Assembly: GCA_902775375.1 (NCBI GenBank)
Contig: CACYLU010000003.1
Location: 147,937 to 211,936, forward strand
Direction: 5' to 3'
DNA length: 64,000 bases
Source: an uncultured Bacteroidales bacterium
GTDB taxonomy: Bacteria; Bacteroidota; Bacteroidia; Bacteroidales; Bacteroidaceae
The translations under genes and the position numbers were made by a program. Positions 1 through 7,955 of this stretch are shown here, piece by piece. The notes below the pieces were generated by a model, which saw only the letters and a list, made by a program, of their open reading frames with translations, searched no databases and had not been told where the DNA came from. Every line of letters begins with the position of its first letter. Position 1 is the first letter of the stretch.

Positions 1-434
1 GGCGAATCATACCATACGGCAGATACATTGCCCCTAACAGAAGCATCTTTGTAATGGCGAGAGTGGTCGCCATCAACGAGGAAGATGCTACGATAGCTGG
101 TGCCGTCACGGTCTATTGATGTATTAGCAGGATCACAAACTGTGGTACCATCCACATTGAAAGTATAGTAATACAAATCGGGTTGGAGGGTCGGGATGGT
201 GACACTCCACACCAAATTGTTATCTCGCTTCATGGCGATGGCTGACTCTCCTCTGGCTTGCCACGAGCCCGTCAAGCTGACTGTGGTAGCATATTCTGCA
301 CGAAAGCGGAAAGTTATACTGTCTTTTGTTACTTCTGGTGAGATGATGCGTGCCCTACGAGTATTGGCCATCTCTTGTGCATACATACAGCCAATAAATA
401 GGCAAAAAGTTAGTAATAAAAGGTTTCTTTTCAT
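1..434 (-). CDS. Partial CE1-type esterase, N-terminal part (runs off window)
   Basis: An open frame starts with ATG at 434 and runs without a stop to base 1 (at least 144 codons), so the 3' part lies outside the window. The first ~20 residues are a signal peptide (MKRNLLLLTF... ending CMYAQ). Next comes an immunoglobulin-like E-set/CBM48-type domain with the signatures VSLTGSWQ, YYYTFNVDGT and DGTSYRSIF. The order matches the complete esterase at 2549-3655, which has the same kind of N-terminal domain followed by VATVYYKSS; here the equivalent NVSAVWYDS is just reached. By analogy it is a secreted carbohydrate esterase of the XynZ/feruloyl-acetyl type. It begins 36 bp after the NagB-like/PIG-L gene stop on the same strand, so co-transcription is possible. 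The catalytic domain cannot be checked here. Confidence 0.8.
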   Translation of the reverse strand, partial: MKRNLLLLTFCLFIGCMYAQEMANTRRARIISPEVTKDSITFRFRAEYATTVSLTGSWQARGESAIAMKRDNNLVWSVTIPTLQPDLYYYTFNVDGTTVCDPANTSIDRDGTSYRSIFLVDGDHSRHYKDASVRGNVSAVWYDS

Positions 435-470
435 GTTATGTTTAGTTTTCGAGAATTTATAATCAGTTAA

Positions 471-2456
471 TTATAAAGGTATATACTCTACAAATGCTTC
501 CATCGCCTCGTAGCAGGCCAGTCCTAACTTGTCATATATGCCAGCGGTGTTGCGGTTGCGGTCTTCACTGCGTTGCCAGAACAACCGTTCGTCATTGCCT
601 AGGAATGGAGCCGACTCCATTTGGCTCTGGTGGCGCAATATAGAGTTGCGTTTGGCTCTCAGCTCTTCTGGACTGATAGGTACAGCCATTTCGATATCCT
701 CAATCTCCCATTCTGCCCAGGCACCACGATACATCCAGATGCGGCAGTCTTTCAGCCAGGCTGCATCTGCCTCCTTCTCAAGGTCAATAGCTGCCAGTAC
801 GGCATTAGTACACACGCGGTGGGTGCCATGTGGGTCTGCCAAGTCGCCAGCTACAAATATCTGATGAGGCTCAATCTCCTGTAACAAATGCTGTACTATC
901 CTTACATCTTCTTCACCCAATGGATTCTTCTGAATCTTGCCCGTTTCATAGAAAGGCAAATCCAAGAAATGTACTCTATTAAGGGGAATGTTGTTGTAGG
1001 TACAAGCCGTACGGGCTTCTCCTCTGCGAATTAATCCTTTGATGGTCAGAATGTCGCGTGTATCCATGTCACCATCTTTCTTCTCTTTCAAGAAAGTCTT
1101 AATTTCTTTGTATTTCTTCTTGATTACCTCGTCTTGATTGGCATTAAACAACTGGTTAAAGCCATTGATAAAATGTAGGAAACGCGTCACCTCCTCGTCG
1201 CCAACAGCTATATTACCACTAGTTTGGTATGCTATATGAACCTCATGCCCTTGTTCCACTAATCTGCGGATAGTGCCACCCATTGAAATCACATCATCAT
1301 CTGGGTGAGGTGAGAATACCAAAATTCTTTTCGGATATGGTAAAGCACGTTCTGGGCGATAAGTATCATCCGCATTGGGCTTGCCACCAGGCCATCCGGT
1401 AATGGTGTGTTGCAGGTCATTGAAGATTTTGATGTTGACATTGTAAGCTGATCCATAGATTGCCAACAACTCACTTAGTCCGTTCTCATTGTAATCCTTG
1501 TTAGTAAGTTTCAGAATGGGTTTGCCTGTTTGTTGGCAAAGCCAGACAATAGCACTGCGTATCAGTTTGTCAGTCCACTCGCATGAAGTAACTAACCAAG
1601 GGTGGTGTATGCGAGTAAGGAACGTAGCAGCGGATAAGTCCACCACCACTTGCACATTATTGTGCATCTGAAGGAATGAAGCAGGTATATTGTCAGTCAT
1701 CTTGCCCTCCACACAGGCTTTCACCATCTTTGCTTTGTCTTCACCCCATGCCATGAGGTAGATTTTCTTTGATGACAGGATGGTATGGATACCCATAGTG
1801 ATAGAACTGACAGGAGGATTATTGCCAAATGAACGTGCTGCTTCTGAACGCGATTCTGCATCCAACAAAATGAGTCGGGTGGTAGAGTTTATACGTGAAC
1901 CAGGCTCATTAAAGGCGATGTTACCTAAACGTCCTATACCTAATAGACAGATGTCTATGCCTCCTGCTTCTACAATCTTCCGCTCATAATCCTCACAGAA
2001 GCTGAAGATGTCGTTTTGATTGAGGGTGCCAGGAGGAGAGAAGATACGAGCAGGGTCGATATCCACTTGATCGAGTAGCATCTCTTTCAGAGTTTTGAGA
2101 TTGCTGTATACTGTATCTTCTGCCAAAGGATAGAACTCATACAAGTTAAACACGATTACATTGCGGAAACTCAATCCTTCCTCATGATGCAGGCGTACTA
2201 ACTCTGCATATAACTGTCGTGGGGTGGCACCACCAGTGAGCACCATCACACAAGGTTTATAGGCAGCTTCCTTCTGTCTAATGGTGTCAGCTATCTCCTG
2301 TGCTAATTGCTTGACAGCTTCATCCACATTTTCATAGATAGAGGTAGGCAACTTTTCAAGCCGTGTCAGTTTTGATTGCTCAAATGCGTTCGTGGGCTTG
2401 TAATAGCTGACATTTACATGATTCAATGTAATTTGTGATGTTAGGTTCGTTCTCAT
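471..2456 (-). CDS. NagB-like domain fused to PIG-L (LmbE) deacetylase
   Basis: A 661-residue two-domain protein usually annotated glucosamine-6-phosphate deaminase in Bacteroidales. The NagB-like half (about residues 30-300) keeps the fold signatures GGATPRQLYAEL and NIAFNEPGS. From residue ~380 there is a PIG-L/LmbE zinc deacetylase with SPHPDDDVISMGG and, near residue 545, DPHGTH, so the metal-binding set looks intact. In the NagB half the E. coli catalytic residues appear replaced: Asp72 (NMDEY) reads NLYEF, and Asp141/His143 (DGHIAFNE) read LGNIAFNE. The deaminase reaction is therefore doubtful, while N-deacetylation of an amino sugar is plausible. I chose the ATG at 2456 because family members start MRTNL-like; an upstream ATG at 2486 would add ten unconserved residues. 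It is separated from the next upstream gene by a terminator hairpin (2516-2542). Confidence 0.88.
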   Translation of the reverse strand: MRTNLTSQITLNHVNVSYYKPTNAFEQSKLTRLEKLPTSIYENVDEAVKQLAQEIADTIRQKEAAYKPCVMVLTGGATPRQLYAELVRLHHEEGLSFRNVIVFNLYEFYPLAEDTVYSNLKTLKEMLLDQVDIDPARIFSPPGTLNQNDIFSFCEDYERKIVEAGGIDICLLGIGRLGNIAFNEPGSRINSTTRLILLDAESRSEAARSFGNNPPVSSITMGIHTILSSKKIYLMAWGEDKAKMVKACVEGKMTDNIPASFLQMHNNVQVVVDLSAATFLTRIHHPWLVTSCEWTDKLIRSAIVWLCQQTGKPILKLTNKDYNENGLSELLAIYGSAYNVNIKIFNDLQHTITGWPGGKPNADDTYRPERALPYPKRILVFSPHPDDDVISMGGTIRRLVEQGHEVHIAYQTSGNIAVGDEEVTRFLHFINGFNQLFNANQDEVIKKKYKEIKTFLKEKKDGDMDTRDILTIKGLIRRGEARTACTYNNIPLNRVHFLDLPFYETGKIQKNPLGEEDVRIVQHLLQEIEPHQIFVAGDLADPHGTHRVCTNAVLAAIDLEKEADAAWLKDCRIWMYRGAWAEWEIEDIEMAVPISPEELRAKRNSILRHQSQMESAPFLGNDERLFWQRSEDRNRNTAGIYDKLGLACYEAMEAFVEYIPL

Positions 2457-2515
2457 ATTACAAACAATTATATTCCTGTTACACACATAGGATCAATGTT
2501 GTGTATGACAAAATG

Positions 2516-2542
2516 AAGCAAGGAGGGGAAACCTCCTTGCTT
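2516..2542 (-). terminator. Rho-independent-like terminator of the GH127-esterase unit
   Basis: An 11-bp perfect stem (AAGCAAGGAGG at 2516-2526 with CCTCCTTGCTT at 2532-2542) has a 5-nt loop. It lies just downstream of the esterase stop at 2549 on the minus strand and is followed in that direction by CATTTTG. It separates the esterase transcript from the downstream NagB-like/PIG-L gene. Confidence 0.7.
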
Positions 2543-2548
2543 TGTGTT

Positions 2549-3655
2549 TTATTTGAACAATAATGGAGCAAAGTCATGCAGGTTGTGACGCCATACGTGC
2601 CAGGTATGACCACCAGGCATGGAAGAGTACTCGTGCTTTACACCTGCCTTGGTGAATGCTTCGCGAGTAGCAATACAATTCTGGTAAGCGATGTCTTCTT
2701 CACCACCCATATAGAACTTGTAAATCTTGAAGCTCTTGTTCATGTCAGCTGCATGCTCTTTCAAATAAGGCTCCCACTTAGCGTAGAGATCTTTGCTGGT
2801 AGTAAACCAACCCGTACTCAATGGGAATACATAAGCAAAGCTGTTGTAGTGTAACAATGAAACATTCAGGGTTTCCAAACCACCCATTGACAAACCTGCC
2901 AAAGCGCGGTGATCTTTGTCGGTATAAACATTGTAATGAGATTCTACATAAGGAATCAAATCGTTCATCATATCATCGGTGAACAAATCGGTGTTCACAC
3001 TACCGTTAGGCATTACAACTACCATTGGTACCATCTTGCCTTCTGCTAACAGGTTGTCCAGAATATTGCCTGCACTACCCACATTAGGCCAAGCATAGTC
3101 GTTGTCGCCACCACCATGAATCAGGTATAGCACAGGCAGTTTCTGGTTACCCTTCTCATAGCCGGCAGGTGTCCAGACGTGACAACGGCGGGTGTTGTTG
3201 AATGTAGAAGATTTGTAGTACACTGTTGCTACAGCGCCATGAGGCACATTTTCTTTCATTGACCAGAATCCATCGCCCTCTGGATCTATGTTCACTACAG
3301 CTGTCAGATCAGCAGTAGCAGCTGCCTTTGGGTCATTAACACGTACGCCATCCACTACAAAGTTATAGCGATAAGTACCACCATTGGGGTTCACAGTATT
3401 GGCTTTAGCTTCCCATACGCCGTTGGCCTGCTTTACAAACTTAGGAGCTGGAATGATATCCCCATAGCCAGCGAGGTCGCCACCTAAAGTAACGGTCTTA
3501 GCTCCTGGCGCATAAATTCGGAAAGTAACGCTCTTATCAGCGTTTACTGTAACAGACTTCAGCGTATCGTTAGGAGTTGGGGTACGCTGAGGAAATTGTG
3601 CATTAGCCATCATGCTTACGCATGCCATGGCCATCAATGCAAATACTTTTTTCAT
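2549..3655 (-). CDS. Secreted CE1-family esterase with N-terminal E-set domain
   Basis: A 368-residue secreted protein. The signal peptide covers about residues 1-20 (ending MMANAQ). An immunoglobulin-like CBM48/E-set domain (~25-120; SVTFRIYAPGAKTVTLGGD) precedes an esterase D/XynZ-type alpha/beta hydrolase domain. The nucleophile elbow is GLSMGG with Ser256. The likely catalytic His lies in GGHTWHVWR near the C-terminus, and an acidic residue in YMGGEED could complete the triad. Such proteins remove feruloyl or acetyl groups from xylan and arabinoxylan. It starts 12 bp after the GH127 gene and is surely co-transcribed with it, which suggests arabinose-substituted hemicellulose or pectin as target. 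Database names such as enterochelin esterase for this family are probably misleading. Confidence 0.88.
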   Translation of the reverse strand: MKKVFALMAMACVSMMANAQFPQRTPTPNDTLKSVTVNADKSVTFRIYAPGAKTVTLGGDLAGYGDIIPAPKFVKQANGVWEAKANTVNPNGGTYRYNFVVDGVRVNDPKAAATADLTAVVNIDPEGDGFWSMKENVPHGAVATVYYKSSTFNNTRRCHVWTPAGYEKGNQKLPVLYLIHGGGDNDYAWPNVGSAGNILDNLLAEGKMVPMVVVMPNGSVNTDLFTDDMMNDLIPYVESHYNVYTDKDHRALAGLSMGGLETLNVSLLHYNSFAYVFPLSTGWFTTSKDLYAKWEPYLKEHAADMNKSFKIYKFYMGGEEDIAYQNCIATREAFTKAGVKHEYSSMPGGHTWHVWRHNLHDFAPLLFK

Positions 3656-3668
3656 GTTCTTATTGTTT

Positions 3669-5525
3669 TTAGTTAATATAATCCAACCAAACTTTCATAC
3701 GGCCAGCTTCACGGTTATCCCATGCATAATAAGGAATAAGTGAGAATGAAGTGTTGCCTGTCTGCACCTGAATCTGCTCAATGCCATTCAGCAGATTGGC
3801 ATTATAGGTTTCAGTAAACTGGGTATTATTATTCAGAGCCATCTTGTCGTAGCTTTGCTTGTTGTCTATCTCCTCTGCACAAAATACCAATGGTCCGCGC
3901 ATGATGGCACGCTTGCCTTCGTCTGCTTTTACGCGTGGATTAGCAGCTACCATTTTGGTATCTATTGCCATTTTGAGGCTGATTTCATCTCCTTCCTTCC
4001 AGATTCGATTCAGTACGGTATAACCTTTTTCAATAGACGTCTTGACTTCTTCACCATTGACTTGCAGTTGATAGCCGGTAGTCCACTCGGGAACACGCAA
4101 ACGGATTTCACCATTGTAGTCCTTATTGATTGTCACTTTCACCTCTCCACCCCAAGGCATATTGGTTTGTATGCTTACAGGGATGTCACCTTGTGAGGTT
4201 GGCAATACAGCCTCGTTGCCAATAAACAGGTTTACCCAAATAGCATCTTTGCTGAGGCCGTAGATATAGTTACCTATTGATGGAATGAAACGCGATACTT
4301 GACTTGGGCAGCAAGCACATCCGTACCAAGCCTGACGGTGATGGTCGCCCTTTGACTCCAGCGGATTCACATAGAAGAACCTGTCGCCTTCGGCAGAGAT
4401 GCCTGCCAATACACCGTTATATAATGAACGTTCCAGTACGTCGATGTATTTTGTGTCTCCTGTAAACTGGTTCATGCGCCAGTTCCATAACACCATACCT
4501 ACAGATGCACAAGTCTCGCAATAAGCCTCTAGATTAGGCAGGTCGTAGTCTTCTGTGAAACCTTCGTTGTCGGCGCTCGAACCGATGCCTCCTGTTATAT
4601 ACATATTGCGGAGAACCACATCATCCCAAAGACGATGCAAGGCTGCAATATAGGCTGTATCACCCTTCAGTGCAGCCACATCTGCCATACCGCAATACAA
4701 ATACATGCTTCTTACTGCATGGCCACTGATATCGCTCATCTCTTTTACAGGGATATTATCTTGATAATAGCCAGCATTCCATTCTCCGTTTCCACCTGTA
4801 CTACCATACCCATGACCACGTTCATTCAAAAGCCAGTCGGAGAAGTCTAAGTATTCCTGCTTACCCGTCACTTGATAGAGCTTCACCAATGCCAGCTCTA
4901 TCTCCTCATGGCCAGGTACCCAGTGACGTTTGCCAGGACCAAACAGACTCATCATGTGTTGCACCATCTTTTCACTTACATCCAAGAGCTTGCGCTTGCC
5001 AGTAGCTTGATAATAAGCTACAGCAGCTTCTATCATATGACCAGCGCAATACATTTCGTGCTTGTTCATGTTTGTCCATCGGTTTTCTAGACCCGTCAAA
5101 GTATAGTAGGTGTTGATATATCCGTCTGGTTCTTGAGCTGCAGCAAACTTATCAATCCACTCGTCTGCTTTTTGTTCCAAGGCAGGGTCGGGATTGTTTA
5201 CCAAAGTATAGGCAATGCCTTCCAATGCCTTATATACATCAGAGTCGTCGAAGTAGATACCAGAGTGCTCGCCTTGTTTCTTGGCAGCATTCTCAAAGTT
5301 CTGTATGCGACCTGTCTGGTTTTCTATCTGATCAATACATACAGGAATGGTGGCCGTTACATGTTTTTTTAAGATGGTCGACCAGAAACTATCGTTGATC
5401 TTAACATGTGAGAAATCTACAGCCTCTATCTTTTTCAGTGAGGCATTTTCCTCTTCTGGACTCTTCTGCTGACAAGCGGATAAAGCTGTCAGCGATAAAA
5501 CTAAGGCAATAAGAGCGTTTTTCAT
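3669..5525 (-). CDS. GH127 beta-L-arabinofuranosidase-like lipoprotein
   Basis: 618 residues with a lipoprotein signal (LTALSAC, Cys18), so probably anchored in an envelope membrane. The body matches glycoside hydrolase family 127: an (alpha/alpha)6 barrel segment with DSDVYKALEGIAYTL and DEWIDKFAAAQEPDGYINTYYT, then NLEAYCETCASVGM and the cysteine cluster YGCACCP. In family 127 a zinc-bound cysteine is the nucleophile; Cys403, Cys405 and Cys406, with Glu/Cys of EAYCETC, fit that site. Expected activity is release of L-arabinofuranose from beta-1,2-arabinooligosaccharides or other arabinosides. It is the first gene of a two-gene unit with the esterase downstream, read from a good Bacteroidetes promoter at 5550-5580. 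Confidence 0.92.
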   Translation of the reverse strand: MKNALIALVLSLTALSACQQKSPEEENASLKKIEAVDFSHVKINDSFWSTILKKHVTATIPVCIDQIENQTGRIQNFENAAKKQGEHSGIYFDDSDVYKALEGIAYTLVNNPDPALEQKADEWIDKFAAAQEPDGYINTYYTLTGLENRWTNMNKHEMYCAGHMIEAAVAYYQATGKRKLLDVSEKMVQHMMSLFGPGKRHWVPGHEEIELALVKLYQVTGKQEYLDFSDWLLNERGHGYGSTGGNGEWNAGYYQDNIPVKEMSDISGHAVRSMYLYCGMADVAALKGDTAYIAALHRLWDDVVLRNMYITGGIGSSADNEGFTEDYDLPNLEAYCETCASVGMVLWNWRMNQFTGDTKYIDVLERSLYNGVLAGISAEGDRFFYVNPLESKGDHHRQAWYGCACCPSQVSRFIPSIGNYIYGLSKDAIWVNLFIGNEAVLPTSQGDIPVSIQTNMPWGGEVKVTINKDYNGEIRLRVPEWTTGYQLQVNGEEVKTSIEKGYTVLNRIWKEGDEISLKMAIDTKMVAANPRVKADEGKRAIMRGPLVFCAEEIDNKQSYDKMALNNNTQFTETYNANLLNGIEQIQVQTGNTSFSLIPYYAWDNREAGRMKVWLDYIN

Positions 5526-5549
5526 TTTGCTTTAAGATTATTTACTCTA

Positions 5550-5580
5550 CAAAGTTATATTATTCCTCTTTATTGTCAAA
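5550..5580 (-). promoter_or_regulatory. Promoter of the GH127-esterase operon
   Basis: On the minus strand TTTG (5577-5580) and TAACTTTG (5550-5557) are separated by 19 bp, matching the Bacteroidetes -33/-7 consensus. The GH127 start at 5525 lies 25 nt downstream. Confidence 0.65.
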
Positions 5581-5634
5581 ATGTTTGTTAAAAAATGATT
5601 ATCTTTGTCGTATGAATAAACTAATAAATTTGAT

Positions 5635-6618
5635 ATGAAAAGAACGCTAACATTAATGGTGGTTGCAGCTTTATTATTCAGTTGTGGTCAAGGTAACCAA
5701 ACAAACAACACTGATGACAGCCAACTATCACCGGTGAAGTGCACTGCTGGCTTGGGAAATGCTCCAAAGATGGAGCCTACCGAAGTGTTGAACTTGTATG
5801 AGGGCAAGGCTCCTGGCTCTGAGTCATGGACGAATGTGGAGGCCCCTACTGATGAGTCGGGGGATATTCTTTTCAATATATCTACACCAACACTGGCGGT
5901 CTATTTGCCCGACCCATCTGTTGCTACAGGTTCCGCTATGGTGGTATGTCCGGGTGGCGGTTTTTATATTCTTTCCTACGTGAACGAGGGTACTAAGGTG
6001 GCGGAAGAGCTTTGCATGCGTGGAATCGCCGCCTTTGTACTGAAGTACCGCACACATCCTATAGGTGATGAGAATGTTGATGGAAAAGTTGACGGAGAAG
6101 ACTTGACGATAAAGTCGAATAAGGTGATGGGCTCGCTGACTCGTGAGAGTGCTACGGCTGCCTGTCTGAGCATGGAATATACCCACTTGGCTTTCCAAGA
6201 TGCCGACCGTGCCATCAGTATGGTTCGCCAACATGCTGCAAAGTGGGGTGTCAACCCTGATAAGATAGGAATTGTTGGATTTTCGGCAGGAGCCGTTACT
6301 TCTATGCATCAGGTATTGGAGCACTCTGAGGCTGGTAAGCCCAATTTTGGTGGTATCATTTATGGCGGATGGACACATGACGTGAAGGCCCCAGCTGATG
6401 CTGTTCCAGTGTTCCTTTGCGCTCCTGTCAACGACATCTTCTATCCCGAAGAAAGCTATGATGTCTATATGGCCTGGAGGGAAGCCAAGTTGCCTGTGGA
6501 GTTGCATTATTATTCAGATTCCCAACATGGTTTTGGAGCTACTCCTACAGGCAAGTCTTCTGATATGTGGATAGACGAGATGGTGCATTTTATGCGTGAT
6601 ATAGAGTTTGTGAAATGA
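5635..6618 (+). CDS. Alpha/beta-hydrolase lipoprotein, acetyl-xylan/BD-FAE-type esterase
   Basis: A 327-residue lipoprotein (LLFSC lipobox, Cys17). The alpha/beta-hydrolase domain (~85-325) has an oxyanion region VVCPGGGFYILSY, nucleophile elbow GFSAG (Ser217), a candidate acid in PVNDIFYPEE and catalytic His in SDSQHGFG. This pattern belongs to the BD-FAE/dienelactone-hydrolase-like esterases found in xylan utilisation loci. The stop overlaps the next start by 4 nt (ATGA), so it is translationally coupled to the GH-A glycosidase. A -7 element TATCTTTG is at 5600-5607; the -33 element is not clear. An insertion at ~residues 150-175 (DGKVDGEDL) resembles a dockerin/EF-hand-like stretch but is too short to call. 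A close paralogue lies at 12446-13447. Confidence 0.87.
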   Translation: MKRTLTLMVVAALLFSCGQGNQTNNTDDSQLSPVKCTAGLGNAPKMEPTEVLNLYEGKAPGSESWTNVEAPTDESGDILFNISTPTLAVYLPDPSVATGSAMVVCPGGGFYILSYVNEGTKVAEELCMRGIAAFVLKYRTHPIGDENVDGKVDGEDLTIKSNKVMGSLTRESATAACLSMEYTHLAFQDADRAISMVRQHAAKWGVNPDKIGIVGFSAGAVTSMHQVLEHSEAGKPNFGGIIYGGWTHDVKAPADAVPVFLCAPVNDIFYPEESYDVYMAWREAKLPVELHYYSDSQHGFGATPTGKSSDMWIDEMVHFMRDIEFVK

Positions 6619-7820
6619 AGAAGTTATTGTATATATTGACTGCCATTTGTTTCTGTTGTTGTACAAATGGCGAGCAGGAGCAGGTTCACCCTCGTGCCAT
6701 TACTATGTGGGACTTCTCTTGGCTCGAGCGCCGCTGGCCTGGAGCTGGCTTCGAAGACTGGGATGTGGCACTCGATGAACTCACTGAGCGAGGCTACGAT
6801 GCCGTGCGCATAGAGGCATACCCTCATCTCGTCGGTGTGAACCCAACGAAAGAGTGGGTACTTGATGAGGTGTGGAACCAGCAGGATTGGGGCAGTCCTG
6901 ACCGTATCAAGGTGCAGGTACAGCCTGCTCTTAACGAGTTTATCCGCAAGTGTGGTGAACGTGATATCAGAGTTGGGCTCTCTTCGTGGTATCGCACCGA
7001 TACCACCCATCAGGAAATGACCATCACCACGCCAGAGATTATGGCGCAGCGCTGGATCAATACCCTAAAAACTATCGATGATGCTGGGTTGTTGGACAAT
7101 ATCCTTTATGTTGATTTGTGCAACGAATGGCCGGGCAACATCTGGGCACCCTTTTTCAATGCACAGTATCCCAAGGTGTATTGGGGGCAGTGGGATGCGC
7201 CTGAATCTATGGAATGGATGAAGAAAGCCATTGCCTTGGTACGTGAGGCGTATCCTGACCTGCCGTTGGTATTTTCTACCGATTCTCAAGATCTTTGGCG
7301 CTTTGACAATGACCTGAGCTATTTCGACTTGGTAGAGCATCATATCTGGATGGCCAACCAGAATCAAGGCGAGTTCCTTAAAGCCATTGATTATAAGAAT
7401 GGACGCTTTGACCCACAGGCTTATAAGAACGTACAGGCCAATGCCGAGCGTGTCTATCGAGAGAAACCCGATTATTGGAGTGGGTTGCTAATCAAGCAGA
7501 TTGATGCAATGGCAGAAACGGCACGAGGTATTGGCAAACCCCTTATCACCACTGAGTGTTGGGGCATCATCGACTACAAAGATTGGCCCATGCTTAAATG
7601 GGATTGGGTAAAGGATCTTTGCGAGATGGGAGTGAAGGAGGCAGCTGCCACAGGTCAGTGGGTAGGCATTGCCACCAGCAACTTCTGTGCTCCTCAGTTT
7701 GTAGGTATGTGGCGTGACGTAGAATGGCACCGTAGGCTCACTACCCTTATCAAGTCATCACCTATCAACCCAGAATTGCTGAAAAGCGAAGAGGCGCAAA
7801 AGCTCTTGAAGCGGTTGTAG
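6615..7820 (+). CDS. Cellulase-like glycoside hydrolase, clan GH-A (GH5-like)
   Basis: A 401-residue lipoprotein (CFCCC near residue 15). It shows the (beta/alpha)8 pattern of clan GH-A: WLERRWPGAGFEDWD, RGYDAVRIEAYPH, then acid/base Glu171 in DLCNEWPG and probable nucleophile Glu314 in TTECWG. It resembles the cellulase-like family seen next to esterases in Bacteroidetes, but I cannot assign a substrate. Translational coupling to the upstream esterase lipoprotein suggests both act on the same esterified glycan, probably in the periplasm. The downstream gene starts 136 bp later from its own promoter. Confidence 0.85.
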   Translation: MKKLLYILTAICFCCCTNGEQEQVHPRAITMWDFSWLERRWPGAGFEDWDVALDELTERGYDAVRIEAYPHLVGVNPTKEWVLDEVWNQQDWGSPDRIKVQVQPALNEFIRKCGERDIRVGLSSWYRTDTTHQEMTITTPEIMAQRWINTLKTIDDAGLLDNILYVDLCNEWPGNIWAPFFNAQYPKVYWGQWDAPESMEWMKKAIALVREAYPDLPLVFSTDSQDLWRFDNDLSYFDLVEHHIWMANQNQGEFLKAIDYKNGRFDPQAYKNVQANAERVYREKPDYWSGLLIKQIDAMAETARGIGKPLITTECWGIIDYKDWPMLKWDWVKDLCEMGVKEAAATGQWVGIATSNFCAPQFVGMWRDVEWHRRLTTLIKSSPINPELLKSEEAQKLLKRL

Positions 7821-7901
7821 ATATTATAATCAAATAGCTGAAACAAATGCTTTGCACTACATTAGTTCTAAGGGATTTCGTATGATTCGCCTATAGATTT
7901 C

Positions 7902-7932
7902 TTTGGTAATATGTCTATAGTGATTATATTTG
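7902..7932 (+). promoter_or_regulatory. Promoter of the kelch/AraC regulator gene
   Basis: TTTG (7902-7905), 19 bp, TATATTTG (7925-7932): a full match to the Bacteroidetes promoter pattern, 24 bp before the ATG at 7956. Confidence 0.65.
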
Positions 7933-7955
7933 CATCAGAATAAAATGTTTGACAA

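Noticed and set aside
196-462. 88-codon plus-strand frame at the left end
   Set aside because: It is antisense to the partial esterase, whose signal peptide and E-set motifs are clear on the minus strand.
6055-6120. Dockerin or EF-hand domain inside the esterase lipoprotein (DGKVDGEDL)
   Set aside because: Only one short Asp-rich loop is present; a dockerin needs two linked calcium loops.
5824-6507. 227-codon open frame on the minus strand
   Set aside because: It is fully antisense to the esterase lipoprotein with catalytic motifs on the plus strand; the antisense product has no signal, domain or promoter.
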